Part shown: positions 16,011 through 25,800 of the stretch, piece by piece
Numbering within the stretch: the first letter of the stretch is position 1
Layout: each line of letters begins with the position of its first letter
Assembly: GCF_001307315.1 (NCBI RefSeq)
Contig: NZ_LGUC01000002.1
Span: 62,001 to 126,000, forward strand
Direction of reading: 5' to 3'
Origin: Halolamina pelagica
GTDB lineage: Archaea; Halobacteriota; Halobacteria; Halobacteriales; Haloferacaceae
Length of the DNA stretch: 64,000 bases
The notes under the pieces: generated by a model
Database searches by the model: none
What the model was told of the DNA's origin: nothing
What the model saw: only the letters and a program-made list of their open reading frames with translations
Position numbers and translations under genes: made by a program

Positions 16011-16363
16011 ACTTGGAGGGACGGGTCTAGACCAATTGTATCCCGGTACTCAATGCTGATCTTCCGAGTATCACATATATTTTGTCTAACAGTAAATTAA
16101 ATAATTAAAATTAAATAACGTCAGAACAGTTGGGTCGCCCGTAGTTGAAACAGTTCGAGAAAATAGGTAGCTCTGCATTGCCTGTCGTTCGGTATCCGGT
16201 GCGTCCGTCATCCCTGCTTACTAACTTCTGAACAGGGGCTTCAGCAAGCTACGCCCTAGGGAGGAATCTGGCCCGAGCAATTTGCATCCCACTCTCTCAC
16301 TGTAAATCAGATATATGGATCAACCCAAATTATTTGTAGCTCGGAAACTAATCGAGACCAGAG
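16011..16363. other. Gene-free stretch with AT-rich core and possible IS605-type end
   Basis: No gene seen. It contains an AT-rich run (about 16087-16120) of taaattaaataattaaaatt type. At 16231-16275, ACAGGGGCTTCAGC, then AAGCTACGCCCTAGGG, resembles the right-end hairpin region of IS605/IS1341 (TnpB) elements, but the hairpin is incomplete and no tnpB is nearby. The promoter of the gene at 16364 must lie at the right end (aattattt, 16328-16335). Confidence 0.35.
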
Positions 16364-16900
16364 ATGGTGAAGGAACCCACTGGGTCGTGGAAAGACGACA
16401 TGACCGGACGGGAACGCGTCCGGGCGGTCGTCGAAACGCTCCAGGAGGCTGCAACGGTCTCAAACATCGCGGCCCGTGCTGAGGTTTCTCCAACGACCGC
16501 GGGTGACGAACTCGAGCAGCTCGAATCGGACAACCGGGTCAACAAGACGCTCGTCGACGATCAGAAGGGCTATGAATTGAATCCGGCCCGACTGTTCTTC
16601 GACGACCTGCTGGAACTCATCCAAGAGAACACCCGCGACGAACTCGAAGCCCAGCTAGAGCAGCTAAAGAGTGAAGAGGAAACACTCCAGGAAGAGTTCG
16701 AGACCGATTCGCTCGCCGCGCTCCGAGAAGACCTGGTCGAGCAGGAACTCTCTGCAGAGGAGGCCAGAGCGATCCGGAACACAGTCTCAACCTGGGAAGC
16801 ACTCGAGACCGAGCTCACGCTGGTCCGGCGCGCACTCCAACTCTATGATGACGTAACAGAGCTGAATACCTCTGCAGATTCCCCAGCAGCAACAGTCTAA
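16364..16900 (+). CDS. DUF7342-like winged-helix protein, copy C (putative antitoxin/regulator)
   Basis: 178 residues (MVKEPTGSWKDDMTGRERVR). The winged helix covers residues 12-75 (AATVSNIAARAEVSPTTAGD as the HTH). A coiled-coil half follows with ENTRDELEAQLEQLKSEEET and LREDLVEQELSAEEARAIRN, closely parallel to copies A and B. A TATA-like aattattt lies about 30 nt upstream. The stop is 7 nt before the small partner gene. The repeated pairing with that partner in two places suggests a conserved two-gene unit. Confidence 0.75.
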   Translation: MVKEPTGSWKDDMTGRERVRAVVETLQEAATVSNIAARAEVSPTTAGDELEQLESDNRVNKTLVDDQKGYELNPARLFFDDLLELIQENTRDELEAQLEQLKSEEETLQEEFETDSLAALREDLVEQELSAEEARAIRNTVSTWEALETELTLVRRALQLYDDVTELNTSADSPAATV

Positions 16901-16907
16901 CACCAAC

Positions 16908-17405
16908 GTGATTTTTCTCGCGAACCGCGCCAATCTCCAGCTACGGCGGTTACATAAGGAACGAATCGTCAATCGGTTCGAATCGGACGGACGATTCGAG
17001 ACGGTTGAATTTTCCCGGGCAGATATTCGGTCTCCAGGACAGTATCGAGTTGTGTCAGAGATCAACCCGCAAGCCTTCCTTGAGGATCCATCATACCCAA
17101 CAGAGGCGGCTCGAATCGAGGTTGGGTTCGACCAGCTCGGAAGTGCTGGAATGGACCACTATTGGATCAACTGGGTCGAACCAGAACGGTCCATGCTCGT
17201 TGGGTGGCACCAAGACGACACTCATCCGGAGTTCGGAGAGATCCACCTCCAAGTCAACGCTGGGGACACTACAATCGAGCATGGCCCCGCAGCGTTCATC
17301 GACTCACACCCGCTGGATGTGCTGAGCAAGCGCCTGACTCAACTGCCGGAAGTTGTCACAGCGGTGCGGTGGAAGGATGGCCGGCCAACTGAGGTCGACT
17401 TCTGA
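16908..17405 (+). CDS. Small protein paired with HTH gene (TumE/DUF6516-like?), copy 2
   Basis: 165 residues from a GTG at 16908. Core: AARIEVGFDQLGSAGMDHYW, then GWHQDDTHPEFGEIHLQVN, with a C-terminal helix PLDVLSKRLTQLPEVVTAVR. Residues line up with the protein at 3458-3910 (R-I/L-D/E, LG, HY, DxHP, EIH). Both follow a DUF7342-like gene. A toxin or effector role is inferred from pairing; I cannot point to a proven catalytic residue. Converges with the helicase remnant on the other strand. Confidence 0.65.
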   Translation: MIFLANRANLQLRRLHKERIVNRFESDGRFETVEFSRADIRSPGQYRVVSEINPQAFLEDPSYPTEAARIEVGFDQLGSAGMDHYWINWVEPERSMLVGWHQDDTHPEFGEIHLQVNAGDTTIEHGPAAFIDSHPLDVLSKRLTQLPEVVTAVRWKDGRPTEVDF

Positions 17406-17419
17406 GCTCAAAGAAACGG

Positions 17420-18231
17420 AGTGTACCGTCAGACAGTATCCCTCTACTTCCGGTGTAAGCGAAATTACCTGTCGCCGTCGTTCGAGCTCTGCCTTCCGCT
17501 CTTCGACGCGCTCTTCCAGCTCCTCCAAGCGCCGCCGTTGACCTCGAATCGAGACCTCCATGTCTTGGCCGGCCGCAGCCTGCTGCTGGTACTCCGAGAT
17601 GAACGCCTCAATGCGTTCTCGTTCGGCTTGTGCGTAGGCCTTTAGGTTCTCCCGTTCCTGTTCGACCTCGGCTTCCCGATCGGCCGTGATCTCCGCTTTC
17701 GTCGTCGACAGCACGTTTGCCACGTACGCCTCCGCAGCCTCCTCAAGGGCCTTCCGACTCTCGACCAACTCCCGAACAGTCTCACTATCCGGCTTTGCTC
17801 GGACCGTATCGGCCGCTAACACCTGCTCGCCGATCGGCCGGCGCGGACTCTGACTCCCCAGATCGACGAAAACCGGAACGAGCTCTTCCTGAATTGTCTC
17901 GCCCGTCCCATCTTCGAACCCGACCCGATAGACGAAGGTGATCCCTGGATGGTCGACGAACGGCAGCAGTTTCAGTCCGACCAGTCCGTCCTCACCTGCC
18001 AACAAGCGCCGTCGCAGCCGTGCCACCAGGGCGTCGTCGGGAGAGAGGTACTCAACTCCCTTGTGCTCCATTGCGAACTCACGAGAGAAGGTCACGAGCC
18101 CACCCTCCGTGGGCTCTGCGAGCGTCCGTTGTCGAACGTCGGAAACGCCGGGCAGCGCTCCGTCGCGAGGTTCCACGCTTTGTCGGGCTCCGCACGATCA
18201 CGAACCTGTTCGGTTACTCGCGGTAACGCAA
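17420..18231 (-). pseudogene. C-terminal remnant of a large SNF2/HepA-type helicase
   Basis: The readable part begins LAEPTEGGLVTFSREFAMEH, passes SPDDALVARLRRRLLAGEDG and a beta-rich segment (PFVDHPGITFVYRVGFEDG), then a long coiled coil (ALEEAAEAYVANVLSTTKAE, RENLKAYAQAERERIEAFIS, RRRLEELEERVEERKAELER) and VISLTPEVEGYC. This resembles the region after the helicase core in RapA/HepA-like and DISARM-type SNF2 proteins. Sequence further right (DKAWNLATERCPAFPTFDN, in another frame near 18120-18180) is probably the same protein. No DEAH box or P-loop is left, so the gene is truncated at its 5' end. Identity is moderately sure, the defence link is only an inference. Confidence 0.5.
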
Positions 18232-18372
18232 CTACAGAATCTCCTCGAGTGCGGCGACGAGTCGATCGTTGACCTCGAGCCTGGCCGTTGTCACTCGCAT
18301 GTATCCAGGACCGAGATGGCTGTATTCGGGCGGTTTCACGAAGAAATTCCGCCCTCGGATCGGCACGGACGG
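18232..18372 (-). pseudogene. C-terminal tail remnant, possibly a PLP aminotransferase
   Basis: A frame ending at the stop at 18232-18234 reads GRNFFVKPPEYSHLGPGYMR and VTTARLEVNDRLVAALEEIL. The pattern G-YMRVT, then a helix ending VAALEEIL, is like the last 40 residues of fold-type I aminotransferases such as HisC relatives. Nothing upstream continues it. Low certainty. Confidence 0.35.
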
Positions 18373-18408
18373 CTCCGTCTGTCACGGGGAACGCGTCACC
18401 GCTCGCGC

Positions 18409-19035
18409 CTATTCGGCGCCGTCGGTGCCTTCGAGTCGACGATCGAGGGCCGCCAAAAGGTCGTCCGGTCGACTGTCCGCGGGAAGCGACTTCGTCTCCC
18501 CGTCGACCAGTTCCATCCGGAGCGTCCCGTCCCCCTCCGTGACGGACCTGACGTCCTCGTACGGAATCCGCTCCGTCTGGTCCCCCACCGTCCAGGTCCT
18601 GCTGAGCAGGTTCATCGAACCGTCGTGGTGGACTGTCAGCGCCGACTCACCGAGGGTCACGACGGCGAGGTCGTAGCGCTTCGAACGGTCGAAGCCCACC
18701 ACGGAGTCAGAACCGACCGCTATCGGGTGAATAGTGGACGTATCGTCCAGGTCGAGTTCATCCGCCACGGCGCGACGGACGCTCCTCATTCCGTCGGCGA
18801 ACGCGTCCCCACTGTGTCGGTTCACGGCCCGCACCCCGGCGACAGCTACTCCCAGACCGGCGACCAGCACGCCGATTCCCAGTGCAGTCCGGTCGGCCGC
18901 GTATAGGAAATTGCCGCCTAACATTACCACGAGAATGACGGCCCAGGGCCACTGCCAGCCAACGGACCACACCCGTGAAACTGTCCCGACGTCGATCGTT
19001 CCCTCCTCAGACACGGTTTGTGCCTCCGGAATCAC
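18409..19035 (-). CDS. Two-helix membrane protein of unknown function
   Basis: 208 residues. After a short N-terminal tail there are two membrane segments (WAVILVVMLGGNFLYAA and LGIGVLVAGLGVAVAGV, residues 30-68). A soluble domain of about 140 residues follows, with strands such as RYDLAVVTLGESALTVHHDG and IPYEDVRSVTEGDGTLRMEL that suggest a PH-like or GRAM-like fold. No enzyme motif. It is not in an obvious operon. Confidence 0.6.
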   Translation of the reverse strand: MIPEAQTVSEEGTIDVGTVSRVWSVGWQWPWAVILVVMLGGNFLYAADRTALGIGVLVAGLGVAVAGVRAVNRHSGDAFADGMRSVRRAVADELDLDDTSTIHPIAVGSDSVVGFDRSKRYDLAVVTLGESALTVHHDGSMNLLSRTWTVGDQTERIPYEDVRSVTEGDGTLRMELVDGETKSLPADSRPDDLLAALDRRLEGTDGAE

Positions 19036-19576
19036 GCCACTCGGCGTCCACTGTCACGCGAGTCGGTTCGTCAGGAGTGTCCTTCCGTCTCGCGTTCGAG
19101 CCGTGCTCGCTCGTAGCTACGTCCGTCCAACGGCTCGTCCGGAACCCGCAGAAACGGCGTGGCCTGGGGACTCGGCCGCATCGAGTGCTCGCTGACGCCT
19201 GATGCGTTCGGTCCCCTCCACGACCGTCTCGAGCGCGAAATTCGGCCGGCACGAGCGATCCTTCCGCCGACACCGTCTCGGGCGGGTTGCGGAATCGACC
19301 TCCATTGGCCCTGCCGGGGAAGTCTTGGTCGCTTGTCGCCTCACCACGCTCGGGGTCTGTCATCGAACGAGTCCCGCTACGCGTTGGAGCGATAAAACGT
19401 TATTGCACCAAACGCACAATACTTCTATTGGTCACCCGTTTCCCAGGAAACGGATAGACGGAACTGCGTTCCGGGTCGCCACATGTGCAAAGCCCCTACA
19501 TCGACGGCGAACAACGCCCCACGGGATACGGTGACGACCAGCGGAGATGATCCGACGGTCAGCCCCCGTTTAGTAT
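19036..19576. other. Gene-free stretch
   Basis: About 540 nt with only Arg/Ser-rich shadow frames on both strands. No tRNA-like fold, long inverted repeat or recognisable fragment was found. It ends at the 3' end of the SDR gene. Confidence 0.4.
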
Positions 19577-20350
19577 CTACTGAGTGTTCGTCATCCCGCC
19601 GTCCACGACGAGTGATTCACCGTTCACGTAGTCCGAGAGATCGCTTGCGAGAAACACCGCCGCGTCCGCGACGTCTTCGGGCTGGCCGGCCCGCCGTGAG
19701 GGGATCGCCTGTAGGAACTCTTCTTCATTGTCCGTCCCCATAATCGGGTAGTCCTCAGTGGTCATCGTCGTCTCGATCAGCCCCGGGTGGATAGCGTTCA
19801 CCCGAACGCCGTCGGGCCCCAGCTTCCCCGCCATCGCGTACGTGAGTAGTCGCACGGCACCCTTCGTCCCACAGTACGTGACGAACTCGCCCGAGCCCTC
19901 GAGACCCGCGACCGACGAGAGGTTGATGATCCGCCCGCCACCGGCTTCGACCATCCGCCTCGCGGCCGCTTGCGCGCCGAAGTAGACACCTTTGACGTTG
20001 ATGTCCATCATCCGATCGAACCCGTCTTCGTCGACTTCCAGGAACTCCTCGCCGTGGAAGATCCCCGCGTTGTTCACCATCACGGAGACCCCGCCGAACT
20101 CCTCGGCGGCCTCGACTGCCGCCTCGAGGTCGTCGACGTTCGCGACGTCACACTCGACGAACGTCGCCCTCGCCTCCGTTTCGGCCTCGATCAGTTCGTG
20201 CGTTGGGTCTCCCCCCTCGCGAGGCGCCTCCTGGATATCCGCGATAACGACGTCGGCCCCCTCCGAAGCGAACCGCCGAGCGATCGCGCGTCCGTTCCCG
20301 CTGGAACCACCCGTAACGACTGCCACGTCATCTTTGAGTAATGTTGACAT
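19577..20350 (-). CDS. Short-chain dehydrogenase/reductase
   Basis: 257 residues starting MSTLLKDDVAVVTGG at 20350. Motifs: TGGSSGNGRAIA (TGxxxGxG cofactor loop), DIQ after the second strand (Asp suggests NAD rather than NADP), NNAG, Ser in NLSSVAG and YCGTK for the YxxxK pair, and a C-terminal VNGESLVVDGG typical of glucose-1-dehydrogenase or 3-oxoacyl reductase relatives. Substrate not predictable. The gene stands alone; a TATA-like tatatataag (20370-20381, read on the minus strand as cttatatata) lies about 25 nt upstream. Confidence 0.9.
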   Translation of the reverse strand: MSTLLKDDVAVVTGGSSGNGRAIARRFASEGADVVIADIQEAPREGGDPTHELIEAETEARATFVECDVANVDDLEAAVEAAEEFGGVSVMVNNAGIFHGEEFLEVDEDGFDRMMDINVKGVYFGAQAAARRMVEAGGGRIINLSSVAGLEGSGEFVTYCGTKGAVRLLTYAMAGKLGPDGVRVNAIHPGLIETTMTTEDYPIMGTDNEEEFLQAIPSRRAGQPEDVADAAVFLASDLSDYVNGESLVVDGGMTNTQ

Positions 20351-20628
20351 CACATGGCACCTAGGTCGGAAGTATATATAAGTATATTTCGCCTACATGG
20401 CCATCGGACAATATATCGCGGCGGGTTAGAGCCGTTCCCGCGATAGAGGGGGTGAAGGCGGTGTAGAGCATGCCGCACCAGTTACCCACAGAACACGGGA
20501 CCCGCGTTCGGAGCGCCACTCCGCCTCGCGGCGAACTCCCCTTCAAACGTCTGTATCGCCGCGGCCCCAATGGCGTGCAACCGTACCGTACGCGCCAATT
20601 TTTGTGTGGCGGCGCCCTACTACCGGCG

Positions 20629-20925
20629 ATGGTACCTTCGCCGATCGAAGACGACGACGAACGACGAGCCGCTGTCAACGAATTACACGACCACTTGGCG
20701 GCGACGGCGGAGTTATCGATCGACCGTGCCGCGAATCGGTGGATCGGTGAAGCGGAAGCGCTCGCAGCTGACCTCCTCAAAGCTCCGAACGAGCCGGAAC
20801 TCGTTCGCAAGCGTGCTACCCAAACGGCAGCGCTTCTCGACGAAGTCGATGACACGGGCGACTCAACGGCAAACGAACACGTCACGGCCGCTGCACGGAT
20901 CGCGGACCAACTCCGCGGTGAGTAA
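20629..20925 (+). CDS. Small helical haloarchaeal protein, unknown
   Basis: 98 residues from the ATG at 20629 (MVPSPIEDDDERRAAVNELH). Entirely helical and acidic: LAATAELSIDRAANRWIGEA, LADLLKAPNEPELVRKRA-like repeats, ending VTAAARIADQLRGE. The longer frame to 20470 is Arg-rich and rejected. Similar small proteins (DUF8152 type, from memory) occur widely in haloarchaeal chromosomes. Role unknown. Confidence 0.55.
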   Translation: MVPSPIEDDDERRAAVNELHDHLAATAELSIDRAANRWIGEAEALAADLLKAPNEPELVRKRATQTAALLDEVDDTGDSTANEHVTAAARIADQLRGE

Positions 20926-21172
20926 CCGCCGCCGAAACGGGGCTCACCTTGCTGTAGGCGAAGCTGCAGAACCCGTTTCGTGCTGCTGTTGTACTTACCG
21001 TAGTACCTCTCACATCAAGGCGGGTCTCTGACTACCGAATTTGGGGTGTAACAGTCAGTAAATCCGGCTGAACAGCAGGCATGAATGTTTAAGCACAACC
21101 CAGATGTACGACGACTGGAATGCGCCCTCCAGAAAGTACGAGACGTGAGTCACTGATCCACCAATTGCCCGT

Positions 21173-22402
21173 ATGAACCGGCGTACATACCTCGCGACGG
21201 CTTGTGTCGGTACTGCAGCACTATCGGGGTGCCTATCGGTCCTTCCGTCGGACAAGCCGGACACGCCGTTGCCCACGGTCCCTAACGGGACTTGGACACA
21301 GCACGGGGCAAACAGCGCGAACACGTTCGTGTCGGACGTTGCCGCACCTCCGCGGGGGAACCTAGCGTGGGAGTCGGCGGCTTTCACGCGATGGGACCCG
21401 GTGATCACCGACGGAACCGTCTACACCACCAACTTCGACCCCAGCAACGAGGGAAGCGCCATCGCACTCGACGCACAGGATGGTAGCGAACAGTGGCGGA
21501 CAGTTCTCGAAGGGGCTGGCGACCATGGAAGAGCGCTCGTGGACGATCTCTTCGTCGTGGCACACAGCGAGGAGCTCGTCGCCCTCGACCGACGGAACGG
21601 AGATATCGTCTGGCGACGCCCTTTCGAGAAGTCGATATCCACCGGCAAGGACTACTCGCCGGAGCTGATCGCCGTCGACGAACGGTCGGGTATCATCGTC
21701 GTTCCGTACCGGGACGGCCTCGAAGCCTTCCGGGCGACGGACGGCGAACCGCAGTGGGAGACAGCCGGGGTATCACAGCAGCAACTCACGCCCGCGATCC
21801 ACGACGGAACCATCTACGCTGTCGGGCGGATCGACGGGACGGACAGCCTCGCGGCGTTCGATCTCACCGACGGGACGGCCCGTTGGACGAGAGCACTGAC
21901 TGACGCGTCGACGAGCGCCGACCCGGTGGTAACTGAGCGTGGCGTTTTCGTCGTCGACGGGGACACACTCGGCATCCACGACCATCAGACGCGAGAACGG
22001 GACCGTGACATCCACGTATTTGAGTCTGGTGAGGTGCACAGCACCACGGTAGCTGTGGACCGGGGGACAGCGTTCGTGGCGAACGACGAGGAGCTTCTCG
22101 CGGTCGATATCGAGGCCGGAACGACGCGGTGGCGACACGACGACGAGGTGTACGCCCAAGGGTTCTCCGTCGGGAGCGAGACAGTGGTCGCTATGGTTGA
22201 TGGATCCGAATACGTCTCCACCGAACTCCGGGAGACGATAACCGCCTTCGACCGTGAAACCGGGGACGTACGGTGGAACTACGTTTTGGACGGCTTCCAC
22301 TCCGTGACGATCCCACCGATTCTGGTCGGCGGGGCCGTATTCTTTGCGACCAGCAGCATCGGAGGCCTGGCCGTACTCGGGGACGTCGATTCGGACGACT
22401 AA
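21173..22402 (+). CDS. PQQ-like beta-propeller lipoprotein
   Basis: 409 residues. MNRRTYLATACVGTAALSGC is a short Tat-type lipobox signal with Cys20 as the anchor. The first blade motif is TWTQHGANSANTFV. Then IALDAQDGSEQWRTVL, LVALDRRNGDIVWRRP, LAAFDLTDGTARWTRAL, LLAVDIEAGTTRWRHDD and ITAFDRETGDVRWNY give the AxDxxxGxxxW repeats of the PQQ/BamB propeller. It is a GC-rich relative of the proteins at 9676 and (truncated) 7559. Extracellular, membrane-anchored; ligand unknown. Palindrome copy 4 lies 75 nt downstream. Confidence 0.85.
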   Translation: MNRRTYLATACVGTAALSGCLSVLPSDKPDTPLPTVPNGTWTQHGANSANTFVSDVAAPPRGNLAWESAAFTRWDPVITDGTVYTTNFDPSNEGSAIALDAQDGSEQWRTVLEGAGDHGRALVDDLFVVAHSEELVALDRRNGDIVWRRPFEKSISTGKDYSPELIAVDERSGIIVVPYRDGLEAFRATDGEPQWETAGVSQQQLTPAIHDGTIYAVGRIDGTDSLAAFDLTDGTARWTRALTDASTSADPVVTERGVFVVDGDTLGIHDHQTRERDRDIHVFESGEVHSTTVAVDRGTAFVANDEELLAVDIEAGTTRWRHDDEVYAQGFSVGSETVVAMVDGSEYVSTELRETITAFDRETGDVRWNYVLDGFHSVTIPPILVGGAVFFATSSIGGLAVLGDVDSDD

Positions 22403-22476
22403 GCTCAGTGGCTCGGGTGTTCTTGGCAAAATCTGACCTTCTGTACAGGATGAGCGGTGTGGCGGATTGAGAGCTT

Positions 22477-22516
22477 GTAACCAACAGATTTGCGCCTATA
22501 CCCCGATGTTGGTTAA
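22477..22516. repeat. Interrupted palindrome copy 4
   Basis: GTAACCAAC (22477-22485, one mismatch to the consensus TTAACCAAC) and GTTGGTTAA (22508-22516) with a 22-nt spacer. It is followed after 44 nt by a TFB 3' fragment, reproducing the arrangement at 4774-4858. Confidence 0.75.
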
Positions 22517-22559
22517 GTCCTGCCGACAGCAGTCTCGAAGGTCGAAGACCAATACCGCC

Positions 22560-22672
22560 CTACTCCACGACGGAGAGCAGCCGATCGCGACGGTTCCGGA
22601 CGGTCTCGATCGTCACCGCCGCCGCCCTTGCCGCATCGGCTCGCGGCAACGGCGCGTCGTGGGCACACGCCG
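22560..22672 (-). pseudogene. TFB C-terminal remnant
   Basis: 37 codons ending at a TAG at 22560: AACAHDAPLPRADAARAAAV, then TIETVRNRRDRLLSVVE. The intact TFB at 4858 ends AACAHDAPLTQAAAAAAAGV, then TVETVRNHRDTLLSVVE. The shared sequence GAAG-TCGAAG-CCAATACCGC after the stop shows DNA-level homology that runs on toward the palindrome. The remnant ends abruptly on its 5' side near 22675, so the duplicated block was cut there. Confidence 0.85.
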
Positions 22673-22885
22673 CGATCCTCGAGAAGCGTCGATTTTGCGA
22701 AGGTGACGGCGCCGTTTCCCGTTCTGGCACCCATGAACAGACGCTTCCGGCTGAACCGATCGTCCGCCACGAGCGTTCCGGAGCGCGTGTTCTCCTCGGC
22801 GGGGAGGCTCACCGAGTCACGCCGCAGGCACTGTCGCCCGGTTGGGAACCCCCGCGGCGGGGGGGAGTTCGACCCCCGTCCCGTC

Positions 22886-25800
22886 TCAGTCGGCTTTCGG
22901 AAGCGTGACCGCGAACACCGCCCCTCCGGGTCGTTATCCTCGACCCAGATGTCGCCGCCGTACTGGTCGACAAGCGTCCGGGCCAGATACAGGCCGATCC
23001 CCGTCCCGCTGCTGTCGAGGCTCATCTCGCCTTTCCCGAAGATCGTCTCCTGCTGTTCCGCGGGGACCCCTGGACCGTTGTCCGCGACCGTCACGCGGAT
23101 ATCGTCGGCTCGCTCTTCGACGCCGACCTCGACGATCGGCTGGTCTTTGTCGTTGTGCTGGACGGCGTTGTTGAGGAGGTTTCGGAACACCGAGGGGAGC
23201 ATTTCGTTCGCGCGAACCTCGATCTCCGGGATCGGCTCGTCCACGCGAATCTCGGCCTGCGGGTGCGCCTCCCGGCGGAGCGTTATCTCGTTCGTGAGTT
23301 TCTCCCGGAGCTCCGTCGGCTTCACGTCGACCTCCTCGTCGGTCGTGAGCGTCTCGACGTAATCACGGGCGGTCTCCGTGAGTTCGACGATGTGTTCGCC
23401 GCTCCGGAGGATCTTCTCGAGGAACTCGGCGCCGTCGTCGTCGACGTGGCCTTCGAGCAGTTCGCCCCACCCGAGCATGACCGCCATATCGTTGCGGATG
23501 TCGTGGCGAACGACCCGGTTCAGCACCTCCAACTCCTCGTTGGCCTGTTCGAGCTCGTCCTCGTAGCGTTGGCGCTCGGTCACGTCGCGGACCGACGCGA
23601 GCGCAGCCGGCGATCCCTCGTACTGGATATCGGCGACGCTGACCTCGGCGACGCGCTCGCTCCCGTCTTTCGTTTTGAACGTAAGGGTATAGCGTGACGG
23701 CGGCGGGTCCGCATCGGGGTCGAGCCGTCGTTCGTACCGCTCCCGAACGAGTTGGCGATCCTCTGGCGCGATCACGTCGACGAAGGGCCTCCCCCGCAGT
23801 TCGTCGATTTCGTACTCAGTGATCTCCGCCAACCGGGCGTTGGCGAAGACGAACTCGCCGTTCTGGACGATCGCGACCCCGTCGTGGCTCTGCTCGACGA
23901 GCGTCGCGTACTTCTCACGCTGCTCGGCGAGCTCCCGTTCGCGGCGCTTCCGGTCGGTGATGTCGACGAAGGACGCCATCAAGGCGATCGGCTCCCCCTC
24001 GTCGTCCACCACGTAGCTCACCGAACAATAGGTGTCAAAGGTCGTTCCGTCATCGCGGACCGCTTGGAGCTCGCCTTCCCAACTTCCCGTCTCAAGGGCC
24101 TCGTCCATCACCTGCAAGGCGGCCTCAGGATCTACGAAGAACTCCCTCACCGGCTTGCCGATGAGCTCCGCTTCCTCGTCGTACCCCACATCTCACGGGA
24201 AGCCGGGTTGAGCGACCGCAGCTCACCGTCGAAGTTCGCGATCGCGAGACCGCTCAGCGCGGATTCGTAGGCGTACTCGTAGATCTGGAGCTGCTTCTCC
24301 CGTTTCCGGTGTTCGGTGACATCACGATTGACCGCGACGTACCCCTCGAGAGTACCACTGTCGATTTCGATCGGTGCGATCGTCTGGTCAAGGATGACTT
24401 GGTCGCCCTCCTTTCGCTGGTCGATCATCTCGCTTTTCCACTGCTGGCCCGCCTGAATCGTGTCCCAGAGCTCCTCGTAGAACTCGTCGTCGTATTCGCC
24501 CGAGCTGAGAATCGCCGGCGTCTCACCGACCGCTTCCTCCACGGTGTACCCCGTCACCTCCTCGAACGCGGGGTTTGCGTACTCGATAACCCCGTCGGTG
24601 TCGGTGATGTAGATCGCGTGGCCGGCGTGCTCGACGGCGGCTTTGAACTTCTGGAGCTCGCGTTCGCGCTCCTTGCGCTCCGTGATGTCCTGGAACACCC
24701 CCTGACGAGATCACGCTCGGTGTGTTCGCCGGTGCTGACTTCCCCCGCGCACGAACGTCTCGAACCTCCCCGTTGGGCCGGACGATGCGGAGTTCGAGAT
24801 CGTACGGCTCGTCGTGCTCGATCGCGCGGGTGATTGCCTCGGTGATCTCGTCACGATCATCGGGGTGGTAGAAGTCGATCGCTTCCTCAAGTGTCGGTTC
24901 GTAGTCGTCGTCGACGCCGTGGATGCGACGGATCCCATCCGACCAGGTGAGCTCGTCCGTCTGTGGATCGAACTCCCAGACGCCGATGTCGGCGATATCC
25001 TGGACGCGACTGAACAGGAACTCCTGTCGTTCGAGTTCGCGCTTACGGTCTCGCTCGTCGGTGATGTCGCGGAACACCCACAGGCGGCCGAAGTCGGTGC
25101 CATCGTCGCCGACAACCGGGGCGGAGTAGCGGTCGAAGACGCGGCCGTCCGTGAGCGTGACTTCGTCGCGACTCGTCTCGCCGGGGCGGTCGTAGAGCGC
25201 CTCGACGAGGTCCAGGAACCCCTCCGGGTCCGCGACCTTCTCCTCAACCGCCCAGTCCAACAGCGCTTTGTCCGAGTTCGTCTCGACCACCTCGTCCGGG
25301 ATCTCCCACATCTCGACGAAGCGGTCGTTGTACGCCACCGTGTTGCGGTCCTCGTCGACGACGAGCAGTCCGTCGATCGTCGCCTCCATCTGTGCCTCGA
25401 GCAGCGAGGACTGATACTCGAGTCGTTGCTGGGACTCCTTCGACGCCGTGATGTCCATGATGAACCCCTCAACGGCGACGACCGTTCCGTCCTCGACGAC
25501 GCCCTGGCCCTGCTCCCAAACCCACTTCACCGTGCCGTCGGCGGTCCGGATACGGTATTCGAGGTGGAACGGCTCTCTCGCGGCGATCGCCGACTGGACG
25601 GACTCCCAGACGCGATCGCGGTCCTCCGGGTGGATCACGTCGTCGCCGTAGCTCACCTCGCCATCGACGAACTCCGTTGGGTCGTACCCCGTGAGTGCCG
25701 CAGCGTCGTCGCTGATGAACTCCATCGGCCACGCCGGTTCGGGACGGCAGCGATACGCCGTCCCCGGGACGTTTCCGAGCAGCGTCTCGAGCCGGCGCTG

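Noticed and set aside
19007..19363. 118-residue minus-strand frame
   Set aside because: Arg/Thr-rich, overlaps the membrane-protein gene start, no secondary-structure pattern of a real protein.
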